From: Clostridia bacterium
Lineage (GTDB): Bacteria > Bacillota > Clostridia > TANB77 > RGIG9151
Length of the DNA: 41,556 nucleotides
Reading direction: 5' to 3'
NCBI GenBank assembly: GCA_017450465.1
Contig: JAFSUW010000028.1
Span: 1-41,556 of the forward strand
This document shows, one piece after another, positions 1-6,020 of the stretch (within the stretch, counting starts at the first letter, position 1; each line of letters opens with the position of its first letter). Position numbers and translations under genes: made by a program. The notes beneath the pieces were generated by a model. That model had not been told where the DNA came from, ran no database searches, and saw only the letters and a list, made by a program, of their open reading frames with translations.

Positions 1-29
1 CCCCCATTTGAGTGTTTTTTATTTGGTGG

Positions 30-150
30 AAAAGGGTAGTTGGATTTGGGCCAAGTCCGTCGTAGCACCTCGCAAGTTTACTTGCGAGAGTGTGAAGTCT
101 CGAGTACGATGTTTTTTTCGGGCACCACTTTAGTAATCGAAAAAAACGAG
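30..150. ncRNA. Possible structured RNA, unassigned
   Basis: No gene covers this stretch, but it is dense in complementary segments. GGATTT and AAGTCC (about 43-58) can form a short hairpin. CGTCGTA (59-65) pairs with TACGATG (105-111). Inside that pair, CTCGCAAG and CTTGCGAG form a perfect 8-bp hairpin with a TTTA loop (about 69-88). GTTTTTTTCG (111-120) pairs perfectly with CGAAAAAAAC (138-147). The stretch runs into a hairpin followed by T on both strands, so it could be an independent RNA ending near 200 or a leader for a gene beyond the left edge. I could not match it to tmRNA, RNase P, SRP RNA, 6S, a T-box or a common riboswitch. Strand and function are unknown. Confidence 0.25.
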
Positions 151-167
151 AACAAAGACGTACCCAC

Positions 168-200
168 AATAAAAAAGCACCCTTACGGGTACTTTTTTAT
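168..200 (-). terminator. Intrinsic terminator, probably bidirectional
   Basis: On the minus strand AGTACCC-GTAA-GGGTGCT forms a 7-bp stem (one G-U) with a GNRA-type loop followed by six T. It overlaps the last codons of the gene at 197-1660. On the plus strand the same palindrome is also followed by T, with one mismatch in the stem. Confidence 0.75.
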
Positions 201-1660
201 CTATCCATGCCACTATCACCTATATTATCAAACAAGTAAAAATCTTCATACAAAAATCCAAATTTACTTCCATATTTATATTCTTCTGCGATATATCTAA
301 CATAGCTTGCTAAATCTTCTCTTTCTTCAGTTGTCATTTCTCCATTCGCTTTTATATACTCTTGACTTGTAACATACTTTACAGCTCCAGTTATAGCAGC
401 TTTTTCGTCTACACCGTTTTGTATATCATTATTTATTTTTAATATTGCATCCATCACAAAATTTATTGCCTTAGCTGTTAGTAAGTTTTTAGGTTCAAGA
501 TTTAACCTTTCTTCTTCTCTAGATTTAATATATTCATCATCATCTTCGAATATTGATTTGTCACGCATTTGTGGACTAAAGAAAGGCATTGCTTTTTTTA
601 TTTTTTCCCTTACACCATGTTCATCCATGTATTTTTTTGCTTCTATTGGTCCAATTATTTCTTGAATATCTTCATCAAAACCTCTAATTGATTGTTTTAA
701 TTCTCTATCTTGTGTATTTCTAGGTAAATCTCTTGCAAAACGGGCTCCTAAAAAACCACCAAAATGTGAAATTTTTAGTACATACCACATAGAATCGATT
801 CCATCTTGATCAAAAGTTAAAGTTCCATTGTCAGGATTCGTTAAATCTTTAAATATCTTTTCTAAAGCTTCATCAAATTTATCTGGTTCTACATCTTTTA
901 ACCCAGTTTCTAATGCTATTATTATATTGGCAGCTCTTTCCATTTTTTTTGCACCAGCTAAATTAAAAGCTTGATCTTCTACATAATCTACCCATCTTTC
1001 TTGTTTATCTTCATCAATATATTCTAAAACACTATTATACTTATCTACTAATTTATGCTCTCTTTTGTAAGTGTCAAATGCTTCACGACTAATTTTAGCA
1101 AGTTCTCTTTGTGCTAAAACATAAGGTTCTTGTTTTCCCAAGTTTTCATAACTTGAACTATCTCTAAAATCTCCACGACCTGTACCAATGTATTCTTCCA
1201 TTAAACTTCTTACTCCATTTGTTTCCTGCCCAGCATAAAAATCTAAATCACATAAATTATCAAAAATTAATTTGGCTGAAAATACCTTTTTCCTTACCTT
1301 ACTTCTTTCTTCTTCAGTTAAATCACTAATATTTCCTTGTGGTGCTTCTTTTATTAAATCTTCTAATACTTTCTTCCAAATACTAAGACACTTATTTTTC
1401 AATTCTATCAATAAATCTGTATTTATTCTTCCTTCAGCTAAATCATCTTTTATAGTAAGTGGAAATAACATTTGATGATATGTTAATAATTTGGCTACTC
1501 TTTTTTCTCCATCAGGAGCATTGAAAATTTCATTTAATCTTGAAAGATTTTCGTTAATGCCATCTACAGTACAATATGAACGTGGATTACAAAATCCACT
1601 CCAAAATAAATATTCTTCTTCCTCTGAAACATTGTCTAAATCATTACCATAATAGGCCAT
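197..1660 (-). CDS. Unrecognised 487-residue acidic helical protein
   Basis: I do not recognise this protein. It is highly charged, rich in Glu, Asp and Lys, and has no signal peptide or membrane segment, so it is probably cytoplasmic and mostly helical. Aromatic and glycine clusters occur near residues 19-30 (WSGFCNPRSYC) and near 300 (HFGGFLGARFARDL); the rest reads as amphipathic helices. AAAGGAG lies about seven bases before the ATG, which fixes the start. It is monocistronic, with its own consensus-like promoter and a terminator overlapping its end. The AT-rich codon use matches the housekeeping genes, unlike the next two genes. No function is proposed. Confidence 0.75.
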   Translation of the reverse strand: MAYYGNDLDNVSEEEEYLFWSGFCNPRSYCTVDGINENLSRLNEIFNAPDGEKRVAKLLTYHQMLFPLTIKDDLAEGRINTDLLIELKNKCLSIWKKVLEDLIKEAPQGNISDLTEEERSKVRKKVFSAKLIFDNLCDLDFYAGQETNGVRSLMEEYIGTGRGDFRDSSSYENLGKQEPYVLAQRELAKISREAFDTYKREHKLVDKYNSVLEYIDEDKQERWVDYVEDQAFNLAGAKKMERAANIIIALETGLKDVEPDKFDEALEKIFKDLTNPDNGTLTFDQDGIDSMWYVLKISHFGGFLGARFARDLPRNTQDRELKQSIRGFDEDIQEIIGPIEAKKYMDEHGVREKIKKAMPFFSPQMRDKSIFEDDDEYIKSREEERLNLEPKNLLTAKAINFVMDAILKINNDIQNGVDEKAAITGAVKYVTSQEYIKANGEMTTEEREDLASYVRYIAEEYKYGSKFGFLYEDFYLFDNIGDSGMDR

Positions 1661-1693
1661 ATATATTCTCCTTTCAAAAAAGTTTACATAATT

Positions 1694-1722
1694 ATTATAA
1701 CAATAAATCTTTAATTAGTCAA
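1694..1722 (-). promoter_or_regulatory. Sigma-A promoter for the 487-residue protein
   Basis: TTGACT-N17-TATAAT reads toward the gene at 197-1660, with the -10 about 34 bases before the start codon. Confidence 0.75.
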
Positions 1723-1896
1723 ACAGATTAAACATTGTCTAACTACTTTCTAGCATTAAATATACCCATATGTTTAAAAAACAAGTTTTCAACTTTTCAT
1801 CAAAAATAGAACCGTATTCATTATTTAAAAAGCAAAAGCAGTGAGTACATATCAGCTACCATTCTTAATTTAGAAGATTATTTGAGTAACATAAAC
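1723..1896. other. Intergenic stretch without a supported gene
   Basis: AT-rich spacer between the promoter of the 487-residue protein and the palindromic repeat at 1897. A stretch of about 37 open codons without a start ends at 1739 on the minus strand and is too short to call. No hairpin or promoter stands out. Confidence 0.4.
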
Positions 1897-1929
1897 TTGT
1901 GTCAATTGCCCCCGTCCCCATTGACACAA
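1897..1929. repeat. REP-like palindrome, copy 1
   Basis: TTGTGTCAAT and ATTGACACAA flank a C-rich core, TGCCCCCGTCCCC. Almost the same unit (GTCAGTTGCCCCCGTCCCTACTGAC) lies at 34152-34176. Short palindromes of this kind with a GGGGACGG core are common in Firmicutes genomes and resemble REP sequences mobilised by RAYT transposases (family knowledge). No transposase gene is in this window. Confidence 0.6.
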
Positions 1930-1972
1930 AAAAAGCGGTGAGGCCATTACTTTACCGCAAAGGCCTCACCAT
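1928..1972 (-). terminator. Intrinsic terminator of the 182-residue gene
   Basis: GGTGAGGCC and GGCCTCACC form a perfect 9-bp stem on the minus strand, followed by GC and seven T. It lies just past the stop codon at 1991 and touches the REP-like palindrome. Confidence 0.85.
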
Positions 1973-1990
1973 GTAAGGTTTAAATGCTTT

Positions 1991-2539
1991 TTAGATGCTT
2001 ACGATGTAGACGTCGTGTGCTTCTTCGTATCCTCCAGCGGACCAGGACATCCCTTCGGGGAGATAGAAGATGTACTCACCGGGCTTGTTGTGGGCTGCGC
2101 GGATGACGAATCCGGTTTCAGGAAAAATTTCCTTGTCGTACTCAGCGTTTCTATCGCACTCCATGTAGTTGTCGTACTCGCCAAGATAAGGAGCGGTAAT
2201 AACAAAAGCGCCAAGCAAAACCGCGAAGCTCACGATATTCTTGTTTCCGTCGTAAATAGGATGCGCGGGGTAATTGATAACGTGCGAAGTTGAAGCTACC
2301 GGTTCGGTGCAGAAAAGAATTCCAGTAGGTTCCTCACCTTCCGGAAGGAAACCCCACCACTTTCCGTCACGCGTCTTAAAGACGCAGCCTTCCTTCTTGA
2401 AGACAGAAGTTTTTGCAAGGTATCTAACCGCAGTCTCATCGTTCGGCCAATCGCCATCAAGCAGGGGCAGCATATAGCTTTTATTTCCCACTGCAATGGA
2501 GAAACGGCCGTCTTTGCATGCTTTGAGCTTGTATTCCAT
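1991..2539 (-). CDS. Unrecognised 182-residue protein, GC-richer than context
   Basis: I do not recognise this protein. It is soluble-looking and acidic, rich in Gly, Pro and aromatic residues, with many short beta-prone stretches (for example KWWGFLPEGEEPTGILF near 61-77 and YIFYLPEGMSWSAGGYEE near 156-173). This suggests a compact beta domain, without a catalytic motif I can name. AAGGAGG six bases before the ATG supports the start. It is a single-gene unit with promoter, leader and terminator. Codons favour G and C at third positions (GCG, GGC, AAG, GAC), clearly unlike the A/T-ending codons of the ribosomal genes, which suggests horizontal acquisition. Its upstream leader resembles that of the next gene (3164-3330), so the two may have arrived or been duplicated together. 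Confidence 0.7.
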   Translation of the reverse strand: MEYKLKACKDGRFSIAVGNKSYMLPLLDGDWPNDETAVRYLAKTSVFKKEGCVFKTRDGKWWGFLPEGEEPTGILFCTEPVASTSHVINYPAHPIYDGNKNIVSFAVLLGAFVITAPYLGEYDNYMECDRNAEYDKEIFPETGFVIRAAHNKPGEYIFYLPEGMSWSAGGYEEAHDVYIVSI

Positions 2540-2568
2540 ATTGCCTCCTTGTGCATTTATGATTTACA

Positions 2569-2643
2569 TTAAAAAAAGAAAATTTCCTCTTTCATAGTAT
2601 GTACCGTCTATTAAACGATTCCGTCAAAAAAGAAAATTTCCTT
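2569..2643 (-). promoter_or_regulatory. Leader with paired repeats and a short leader ORF
   Basis: Between promoter and gene the minus strand carries GGAAATTTTCTTTTTT twice (about 2628-2643 and 2573-2589). The second copy lies in a nine-codon frame (2569-2595) that would encode MKEEIFFF and a stop. The arrangement recurs before the gene at 2780-3163, where the promoter-proximal short frame encodes MEKGDISF. The repeats could be weak AT-rich terminators, pause sites or translated leader peptides; the sequence does not decide. Confidence 0.4.
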
Positions 2644-2673
2644 TTAATATGTATGTTGCACAATTATGGATAA

Positions 2674-2702
2674 ATTCTATCATATTATGTAAAGTAAGTC
2701 AA
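2674..2702 (-). promoter_or_regulatory. Sigma-A promoter for the 182-residue gene
   Basis: TTGACT-N17-TAGAAT. The spacer contains TTTACATAATATGA, nearly the same as in the promoter of the next gene (TTTACATAATGTGA), so the promoters are probably related by descent. Confidence 0.7.
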
Positions 2703-2710
2703 TATGTTTT

Positions 2711-2770
2711 AAAAAAAGAGCAGTGAGTGCTCTTATGCTTGGTAGCATTTGAACACTCACTACTCTTTTT
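2711..2770 (-). terminator. Intrinsic terminator of the 127-residue gene
   Basis: On the minus strand GAGTAGTGAGTG pairs with CACTCACTGCTC over 12 bp (one G-U), followed by seven T. The opposite strand also ends in T, so it may work both ways. Confidence 0.8.
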
Positions 2771-2779
2771 CGGAACAGG

Positions 2780-3163
2780 TTAGGCCAGGCCGAGCTTCAT
2801 CAGGTCGGTGCGAACCGCCTTGAAGGCGGTATCCATCGCATCGAGATAATGGAAAAACGCGGTGGAGTGCGCCTTGAAAGCGGCGTCATAGTCGGGATCG
2901 GAACGGTAGTCGAAGCCCTCTTTCGAGGTAACCGCGTTCAGCCGATCCTGGGCCGCCGACACTTCGGCGCAGGCGTCGTCCATGCGGACGATGGAATCGC
3001 CCTTACGGGTGTACCACGCGTCACCGCAGTAGGCGACAACCTTCTCGGTGTGCTTGTTGTACAGTTCTTCTTCCGACACGACGTCGGCAAGATAGAATCT
3101 GTCGCCATCAGCCACCACGAACTTTTCGAAGTGGCCAGCCCGAGAAATAGGATATAACGTCAT
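2780..3163 (-). CDS. Unrecognised 127-residue protein, GC-rich
   Basis: I do not recognise this small acidic protein. Its first half is beta-prone (FVVADGDRFYLADVV near residues 15-29). The second half looks helical, with Ala-rich segments such as DACAEVSAAQDRLNAV and YDAAFKAHSTAFFHYLDAMD. The ATG at 3161-3163 has AGGAGG six bases upstream; an in-frame upstream ATG (3230-3232) lacks a good ribosome site and would read through the leader, so I prefer the shorter form. Base composition is the most GC-rich in the window, with codons such as GCG, GTC and CGG. It is a single-gene unit with its own promoter and terminator. Recent transfer is an inference. Confidence 0.7.
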   Translation of the reverse strand: MTLYPISRAGHFEKFVVADGDRFYLADVVSEEELYNKHTEKVVAYCGDAWYTRKGDSIVRMDDACAEVSAAQDRLNAVTSKEGFDYRSDPDYDAAFKAHSTAFFHYLDAMDTAFKAVRTDLMKLGLA

Positions 3164-3184
3164 GATATTCCTCCTGTGCCTTAG

Positions 3185-3277
3185 ATTTTTACAACAAAAA
3201 AAGAAAATATTCCCTTTAACAGATTCTTTCATCCTACCGGATGATTACGTCTAAAAAGAAATATCTCCCTTTTCCAT
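3185..3277 (-). promoter_or_regulatory. Leader with paired repeats, second copy
   Basis: The same plan as the leader at 2569-2643: a first AAGGGAGATATTTCTTTTT unit inside a nine-codon frame (3251-3277, MEKGDISF and stop), then a second AAAGGGAATATTTTCTTTTT unit near 3190-3215. The second unit sits in a frame starting at 3232 that is open into the gene. Confidence 0.4.
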
Positions 3278-3301
3278 TGTATATGACACTTGTTCAATTA
3301 T

Positions 3302-3330
3302 ATTATATCACATTATGTAAACTTGGTCAA
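3302..3330 (-). promoter_or_regulatory. Sigma-A promoter for the 127-residue gene
   Basis: TTGACC-N17-TATAAT, with a spacer nearly identical to the promoter at 2674-2702. Confidence 0.75.
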
Positions 3331-3337
3331 ACAAATA

Positions 3338-3364
3338 AGAGCGACTTTAAGTCGCCCTTATAAT
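3338..3364 (-). terminator. Intrinsic terminator of the kinase-like gene
   Basis: GGGCGACTT and AAGTCGCTC form a 9-bp stem (one G-U) followed by TTATTT on the minus strand. It belongs to the GGGCG-type hairpins scattered through the window. Confidence 0.65.
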
Positions 3365-3373
3365 TTACATTGT

Positions 3374-4555
3374 TTAACCTAATGTTGGTCCTTCTCTTGT
3401 ACCCTTTTCTAGCTGCCTTACTCCGCTTTCTGGATACTTAAAACCATATGCCTTTTCAAATTTTTCTACTACATCACGAGTTATACATTTTACATAGTCT
3501 TCAGCTCGTTCTAGCTTTATATGTCCCATTATCCCTTCAGACATTACTACTTCATTACCTGTTGCTATCACTTCTACTGGTATTAATGGATAACCATCTT
3601 CTGATCCATTTTGCTTTTCTATCCCATAACCATTTTGGTTACCACACCCTACTGTATCTTGTCCATATATTGCATAGTACTGGCCTTCTACTTTTACTAC
3701 TCCTACCATGAAATCACCTTTTGAAGCATGGTTCTTATCTTCTACTAAGCCAGGATATATGTACTTTGTACTACGCCAATTTGGTTCATATTCTTTACCA
3801 GCACGTGCTAATTCAATACACTTATATAATGCGTCTCCAACATGTTTTATTGTTGTTCCAGATGTATTTATTACTAAATCATAATTATCTGTATCTAAAA
3901 TTTCTACGCCATATGTTTTCTTAAATCTCTCACGTTCAGAATTTGTTCTAAAACTCACTTCACCTAATGCCTTTTTATATGCTTCTTCTTCAGAAAGCCC
4001 TTCAATATTAATTTCTTCAGGGCGGTTAGGTGCATCTTTTAATAATCTTTGGGCAGCAATTTCACTTTGAATTGAAAATCTTACTGCCATATTATCTTTT
4101 CCTTGTTTATTCATAAGTAGTCCTGCTACTCTTGAATCTACAATTATTATTACATCTTTTTTTCCTTGATATTTTTCTTGATATTTTTCTATTTCTGCTA
4201 ACATATAGTCATCTACAAAGTTATCTACACTTTTTTTAAGTTGCTCTTGTGTAAGATTTTCAAAAAATGCTTTATTATTAGAACGTTCCATTAACTGTTG
4301 TAACGTATTGCCTTCCATATGTGCAAACTTAGTTAATTCTGAAACTGCATTATCTATATCTTCTGATATACCTGATTTTCTCGCTATTTCACGAAACATC
4401 TGACCTGCAGCAAGTTTTATTATGCACTTACCATCAGGATTTTCACCTATTGTGAAACCTCTTTGTTCGTATTCTTTTAATATTTCTTTTATACCAGAAC
4501 TTTTTCCTGCTAATGGATCACCTGATATTGTTACTACAAATGGGGACTGTGTCAT
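3374..4555 (-). CDS. Cytidylate-kinase-like P-loop protein with C-terminal extension
   Basis: The first 235 residues look like the cytidylate kinase-like family of P-loop nucleoside kinases. There is a Walker A, GDPLAGKSS (12-20), a DSRVAG motif (140-145) where CMP kinases have their D-G-R segment, and a terminal block with FRTNSERERFKKTYG and YDLVINTSG (202-233), the usual Asp/Arg-rich lid and last strand. The likely role is ATP-dependent phosphorylation of a nucleoside monophosphate or similar small substrate (inference). Residues 240-393 are an extra segment I do not recognise, including a beta-rich stretch (GDFMVGVVKVEGQYYAIYG) and a charged tail. Normal CMP kinases stop near 220 residues, so this may be a fused or repurposed kinase. 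GGAGG precedes the ATG. It is monocistronic with its own promoter and terminator. Confidence 0.65.
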   Translation of the reverse strand: MTQSPFVVTISGDPLAGKSSGIKEILKEYEQRGFTIGENPDGKCIIKLAAGQMFREIARKSGISEDIDNAVSELTKFAHMEGNTLQQLMERSNNKAFFENLTQEQLKKSVDNFVDDYMLAEIEKYQEKYQGKKDVIIIVDSRVAGLLMNKQGKDNMAVRFSIQSEIAAQRLLKDAPNRPEEINIEGLSEEEAYKKALGEVSFRTNSERERFKKTYGVEILDTDNYDLVINTSGTTIKHVGDALYKCIELARAGKEYEPNWRSTKYIYPGLVEDKNHASKGDFMVGVVKVEGQYYAIYGQDTVGCGNQNGYGIEKQNGSEDGYPLIPVEVIATGNEVVMSEGIMGHIKLERAEDYVKCITRDVVEKFEKAYGFKYPESGVRQLEKGTREGPTLG

Positions 4556-4587
4556 TTCCCTACCTCCATTTACATAATCTAATAAAT

Positions 4588-4616
4588 ATTATACCATGAT
4601 TTAGCCATATTTTCAA
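4588..4616 (-). promoter_or_regulatory. Sigma-A promoter for the kinase-like gene
   Basis: TTGAAA-N17-TATAAT, with the -10 about 33 bases before the start codon. Confidence 0.7.
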
Positions 4617-4631
4617 TATTGTACAAGCAAT

Positions 4632-4665
4632 CACAAAAAAATTGCCGAACAAGTCGGCAATTTTT
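4632..4665 (-). terminator. Intrinsic terminator after ireB
   Basis: ATTGCCGA-CTTG-TTCGGCAAT followed by T6 on the minus strand, overlapping the ireB stop. It closes the spoIIE-ruvX-DUF1292-SASP-ireB group. Confidence 0.85.
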
Positions 4666-4924
4666 ATATGTTTTCTAAATATTCTTCTGTTATTGCTTCT
4701 AGTATATCTTCACGCTCTACTTGTGTAATTAATGCACGTGCGTTATTATGGTTTGTTATGTATGTAGGATCGGCCGATACTAAGTATCCACAAAGTTGAT
4801 TTAATGGGTTATATCCCTTTTCTTTTAATGCCGCATATACATCTTTCATTATAAGTTTTATTTTATCGCGTCTTTCTCTTTTTTGTAATTCTTGTACATT
4901 CAAATAAATTGTATTATTATCCAT
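4664..4924 (-). CDS. ireB: IreB family regulatory protein (UPF0297, YrzL)
   Basis: An 86-residue protein with the family core KIKLIMKDVYAALKEKGYNP, then INQ-like LNQLCGYLVSADPTYITNHNNAR and a final ERE-DILE block; size and motifs match IreB/YrzL throughout. In Enterococcus faecalis IreB is a substrate of the Ser/Thr kinase IreK and helps set cephalosporin tolerance; the role here is inferred by family. The ATG at 4922-4924 has AGGTGG five bases upstream and is preferred to an in-frame GTG that overlaps that site. In many Firmicutes the order is ireB-ruvX-DUF1292 after alaS; here ireB comes last, separated from the others by a spore-protein gene. Confidence 0.9.
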   Translation of the reverse strand: MDNNTIYLNVQELQKRERRDKIKLIMKDVYAALKEKGYNPLNQLCGYLVSADPTYITNHNNARALITQVEREDILEAITEEYLENI

Positions 4925-4946
4925 ACTTACCACCTATCTTTATGTA

Positions 4947-4968
4947 TAGGTAAGGCAACCCTTACCTA
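4947..4968. repeat. Perfect 9-bp hairpin between SASP and ireB
   Basis: TAGGTAAGG-CAAC-CCTTACCTA is a perfect inverted repeat just after the SASP stop and before the ireB ribosome site. On the minus strand it lacks a T tract, so it is more likely an mRNA end-stabiliser or processing signal than a terminator. Confidence 0.45.
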
Positions 4969-4977
4969 ATTTTATGC

Positions 4978-5169
4978 TTATTTACTCATGTCTTGCTTTG
5001 CTTTTTCAATCATTTTCTTTACCATGTTTCCACCGATTGAACCAGCTTGTCTTGCTGTAAGCTCGCCGTTATAACCATTTTTTAATGTTACACCAACTTC
5101 ACTTGCAATTTCATTTTTAAAATTATTCATTGCTTTTTGGGCTTCTGGTACTAATTTTTTATATGCCAT
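4978..5169 (-). CDS. Alpha/beta-type small acid-soluble spore protein
   Basis: A 63-residue protein of the alpha/beta SASP family, which coats and protects DNA in the spore and is degraded by the GPR protease at germination. The GPR cleavage-site region is visible as NEIASEVGV (near residues 20-28), followed by the conserved GYNGELTARQAGSIGGNMVKKM block. The ATG at 5167-5169 has GAGGTG seven bases upstream; an upstream GTG lies inside that site and is rejected. The gene sits unusually inside a housekeeping group between DUF1292 and ireB. A candidate sigma-G promoter and a 14-bp inverted repeat lie directly upstream, which would allow separate forespore expression. Confidence 0.93.
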   Translation of the reverse strand: MAYKKLVPEAQKAMNNFKNEIASEVGVTLKNGYNGELTARQAGSIGGNMVKKMIEKAKQDMSK

Positions 5170-5180
5170 CTTTTTCACCT

Positions 5181-5218
5181 CACATATTAGTTTTATGGAT
5201 TTACAAAACTAATATGTG
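5181..5218. repeat. 14-bp perfect inverted repeat upstream of SASP
   Basis: CACATATTAGTTTT (5181-5194) and AAAACTAATATGTG (5205-5218) flank a 10-base centre. The inner end abuts the SASP ribosome site, and the outer arm contains the candidate sigma-G -10. It could be an operator or an mRNA hairpin for transcripts coming from DUF1292. Confidence 0.55.
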
Positions 5219-5240
5219 TAAAAAGTGACATTTTTATTCT
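5210..5240 (-). promoter_or_regulatory. Candidate sigma-G promoter for the SASP gene
   Basis: GAATA (5236-5240) and CATATTA (5210-5216) on the minus strand match the known sigma-G patterns GHATR and CATNHTA. The spacer is 19 bases, one or two longer than usual. Position, about 40 bases before the start codon, and the forespore-type target gene both fit. Confidence 0.4.
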
Positions 5241-5244
5241 TAAA

Positions 5245-5526
5245 TTAGTCAACAAAATCAAAATTTTCTTTATTTCTTTCTTTGAATATATCGTAAACCT
5301 TGTTTAATTCATCTTCATCTTCTACTGCTATAAAGTTTTCTTCTTCATTTTCTACTTCCATTTTTAATATTATTACTTCTTCAGCGTTTTCATCGTCAGT
5401 TGGCAACAATACGATATATTGGTTGTTATCCATTTCAACAGTATCTAACCATTCAAACTCTGTGTCCTTACCAGTATCGTCTGTTAATACTACGATGTTG
5501 TCTAATTCTTCATCTTTTTCACTCAT
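5245..5526 (-). CDS. DUF1292 family protein (YrzB-like)
   Basis: A 93-residue, very acidic protein matching DUF1292: an N-terminal IVVLTDDTGKDTEFEWLDTVE strand region, YIVLLPTDD, EEVIILKME, then an acidic tail ending in VYDIFKER. The molecular function is unknown. Members are nearly always next to ruvX and ireB in Firmicutes, as here (18 bases after ruvX). AGGAGG precedes the ATG. Confidence 0.88.
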   Translation of the reverse strand: MSEKDEELDNIVVLTDDTGKDTEFEWLDTVEMDNNQYIVLLPTDDENAEEVIILKMEVENEEENFIAVEDEDELNKVYDIFKERNKENFDFVD

Positions 5527-5544
5527 TGTACTTCCTCCTTTTGC

Positions 5545-5979
5545 CTAGTCTTGGCTTAATTTATTTTTATTTGCGTCTAAATAACTTTGTAATATATGAA
5601 CTGCTGCTATTGTATCCACTAAATTTTTCTTGTTTTTTCTTTTTATATTCATATCTATCATGTCTTTGTGTGCAGATACAGTACTTAACCACTCATCCCA
5701 TTTTACCACATTTAATCCGAAGTTGTCTATCAAAACTTTAATAAATTCTTCTGTTTTATTTGCACGGAACCCTATACTTCCATTCATGTTCCTAGGATAT
5801 CCGATTACTATTAGCTTTATATCGTACTCTTTTATTAATTCGGCTATTCTTGTTAGTAATTTTTCTTCATCCCCATTATAATGTATCGTTTCTAACCCTT
5901 GCGCCGTAAAACCAAATGGATCACTTACCGCTATTCCAGTACGAACATCACCATAATCTATTCCAAGTATTCTTTCCAC
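5545..5979 (-). CDS. ruvX: RuvX/YqgF family RNase H-fold nuclease
   Basis: A 144-residue YqgF-type protein, linked to Holliday-junction resolution and to pre-16S rRNA 5'-end maturation. Visible are GIDYGDVRTGIAVSD (6-20, first acidic residue Asp8), VIGYPRNMNGS (58-68), WDEWLSTVSA (94-103) and VDTIAAVHILQSYL (121-134, second Asp). The usual D-E-R-L-T/S-T motif here reads D-E-W-L-S-T, so an Arg conserved in most members is Trp97. The start is GTG with AAGGAGG upstream; an out-of-frame ATG overlaps it. The gene lies 36 bases after spoIIE, with a GGGCG-type hairpin in between. Confidence 0.9.
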   Translation of the reverse strand: MERILGIDYGDVRTGIAVSDPFGFTAQGLETIHYNGDEEKLLTRIAELIKEYDIKLIVIGYPRNMNGSIGFRANKTEEFIKVLIDNFGLNVVKWDEWLSTVSAHKDMIDMNIKRKNKKNLVDTIAAVHILQSYLDANKNKLSQD

Positions 5980-5996
5980 ATTTTCCTCCTTATTAC

Positions 5997-6020
5997 GGGC
6001 GATTAATAATCGCCCCTACA
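5997..6020. repeat. GGGCG-type hairpin repeat (spoIIE-ruvX gap)
   Basis: GGGCGATT and AATCGCCC around TA, followed by CCTACA. It overlaps the spoIIE stop region and could stall or partly terminate transcription before ruvX. The same pattern recurs at 8276, 11461, 12456, 12524, 12565, 24499 and 41469. Confidence 0.6.

Noticed and set aside
1-150. T-box, 5S rRNA or tRNA at the left edge
   Set aside because: The T-box core, a TTCGA-type T arm and the 5S conserved blocks are all absent; only generic hairpins support it.
1739-1850. Open minus-strand stretch of about 37 codons without a start, ending at 1739
   Set aside because: No start codon, no ribosome site and no recognisable motif; the length is expected by chance in AT-rich spacer.
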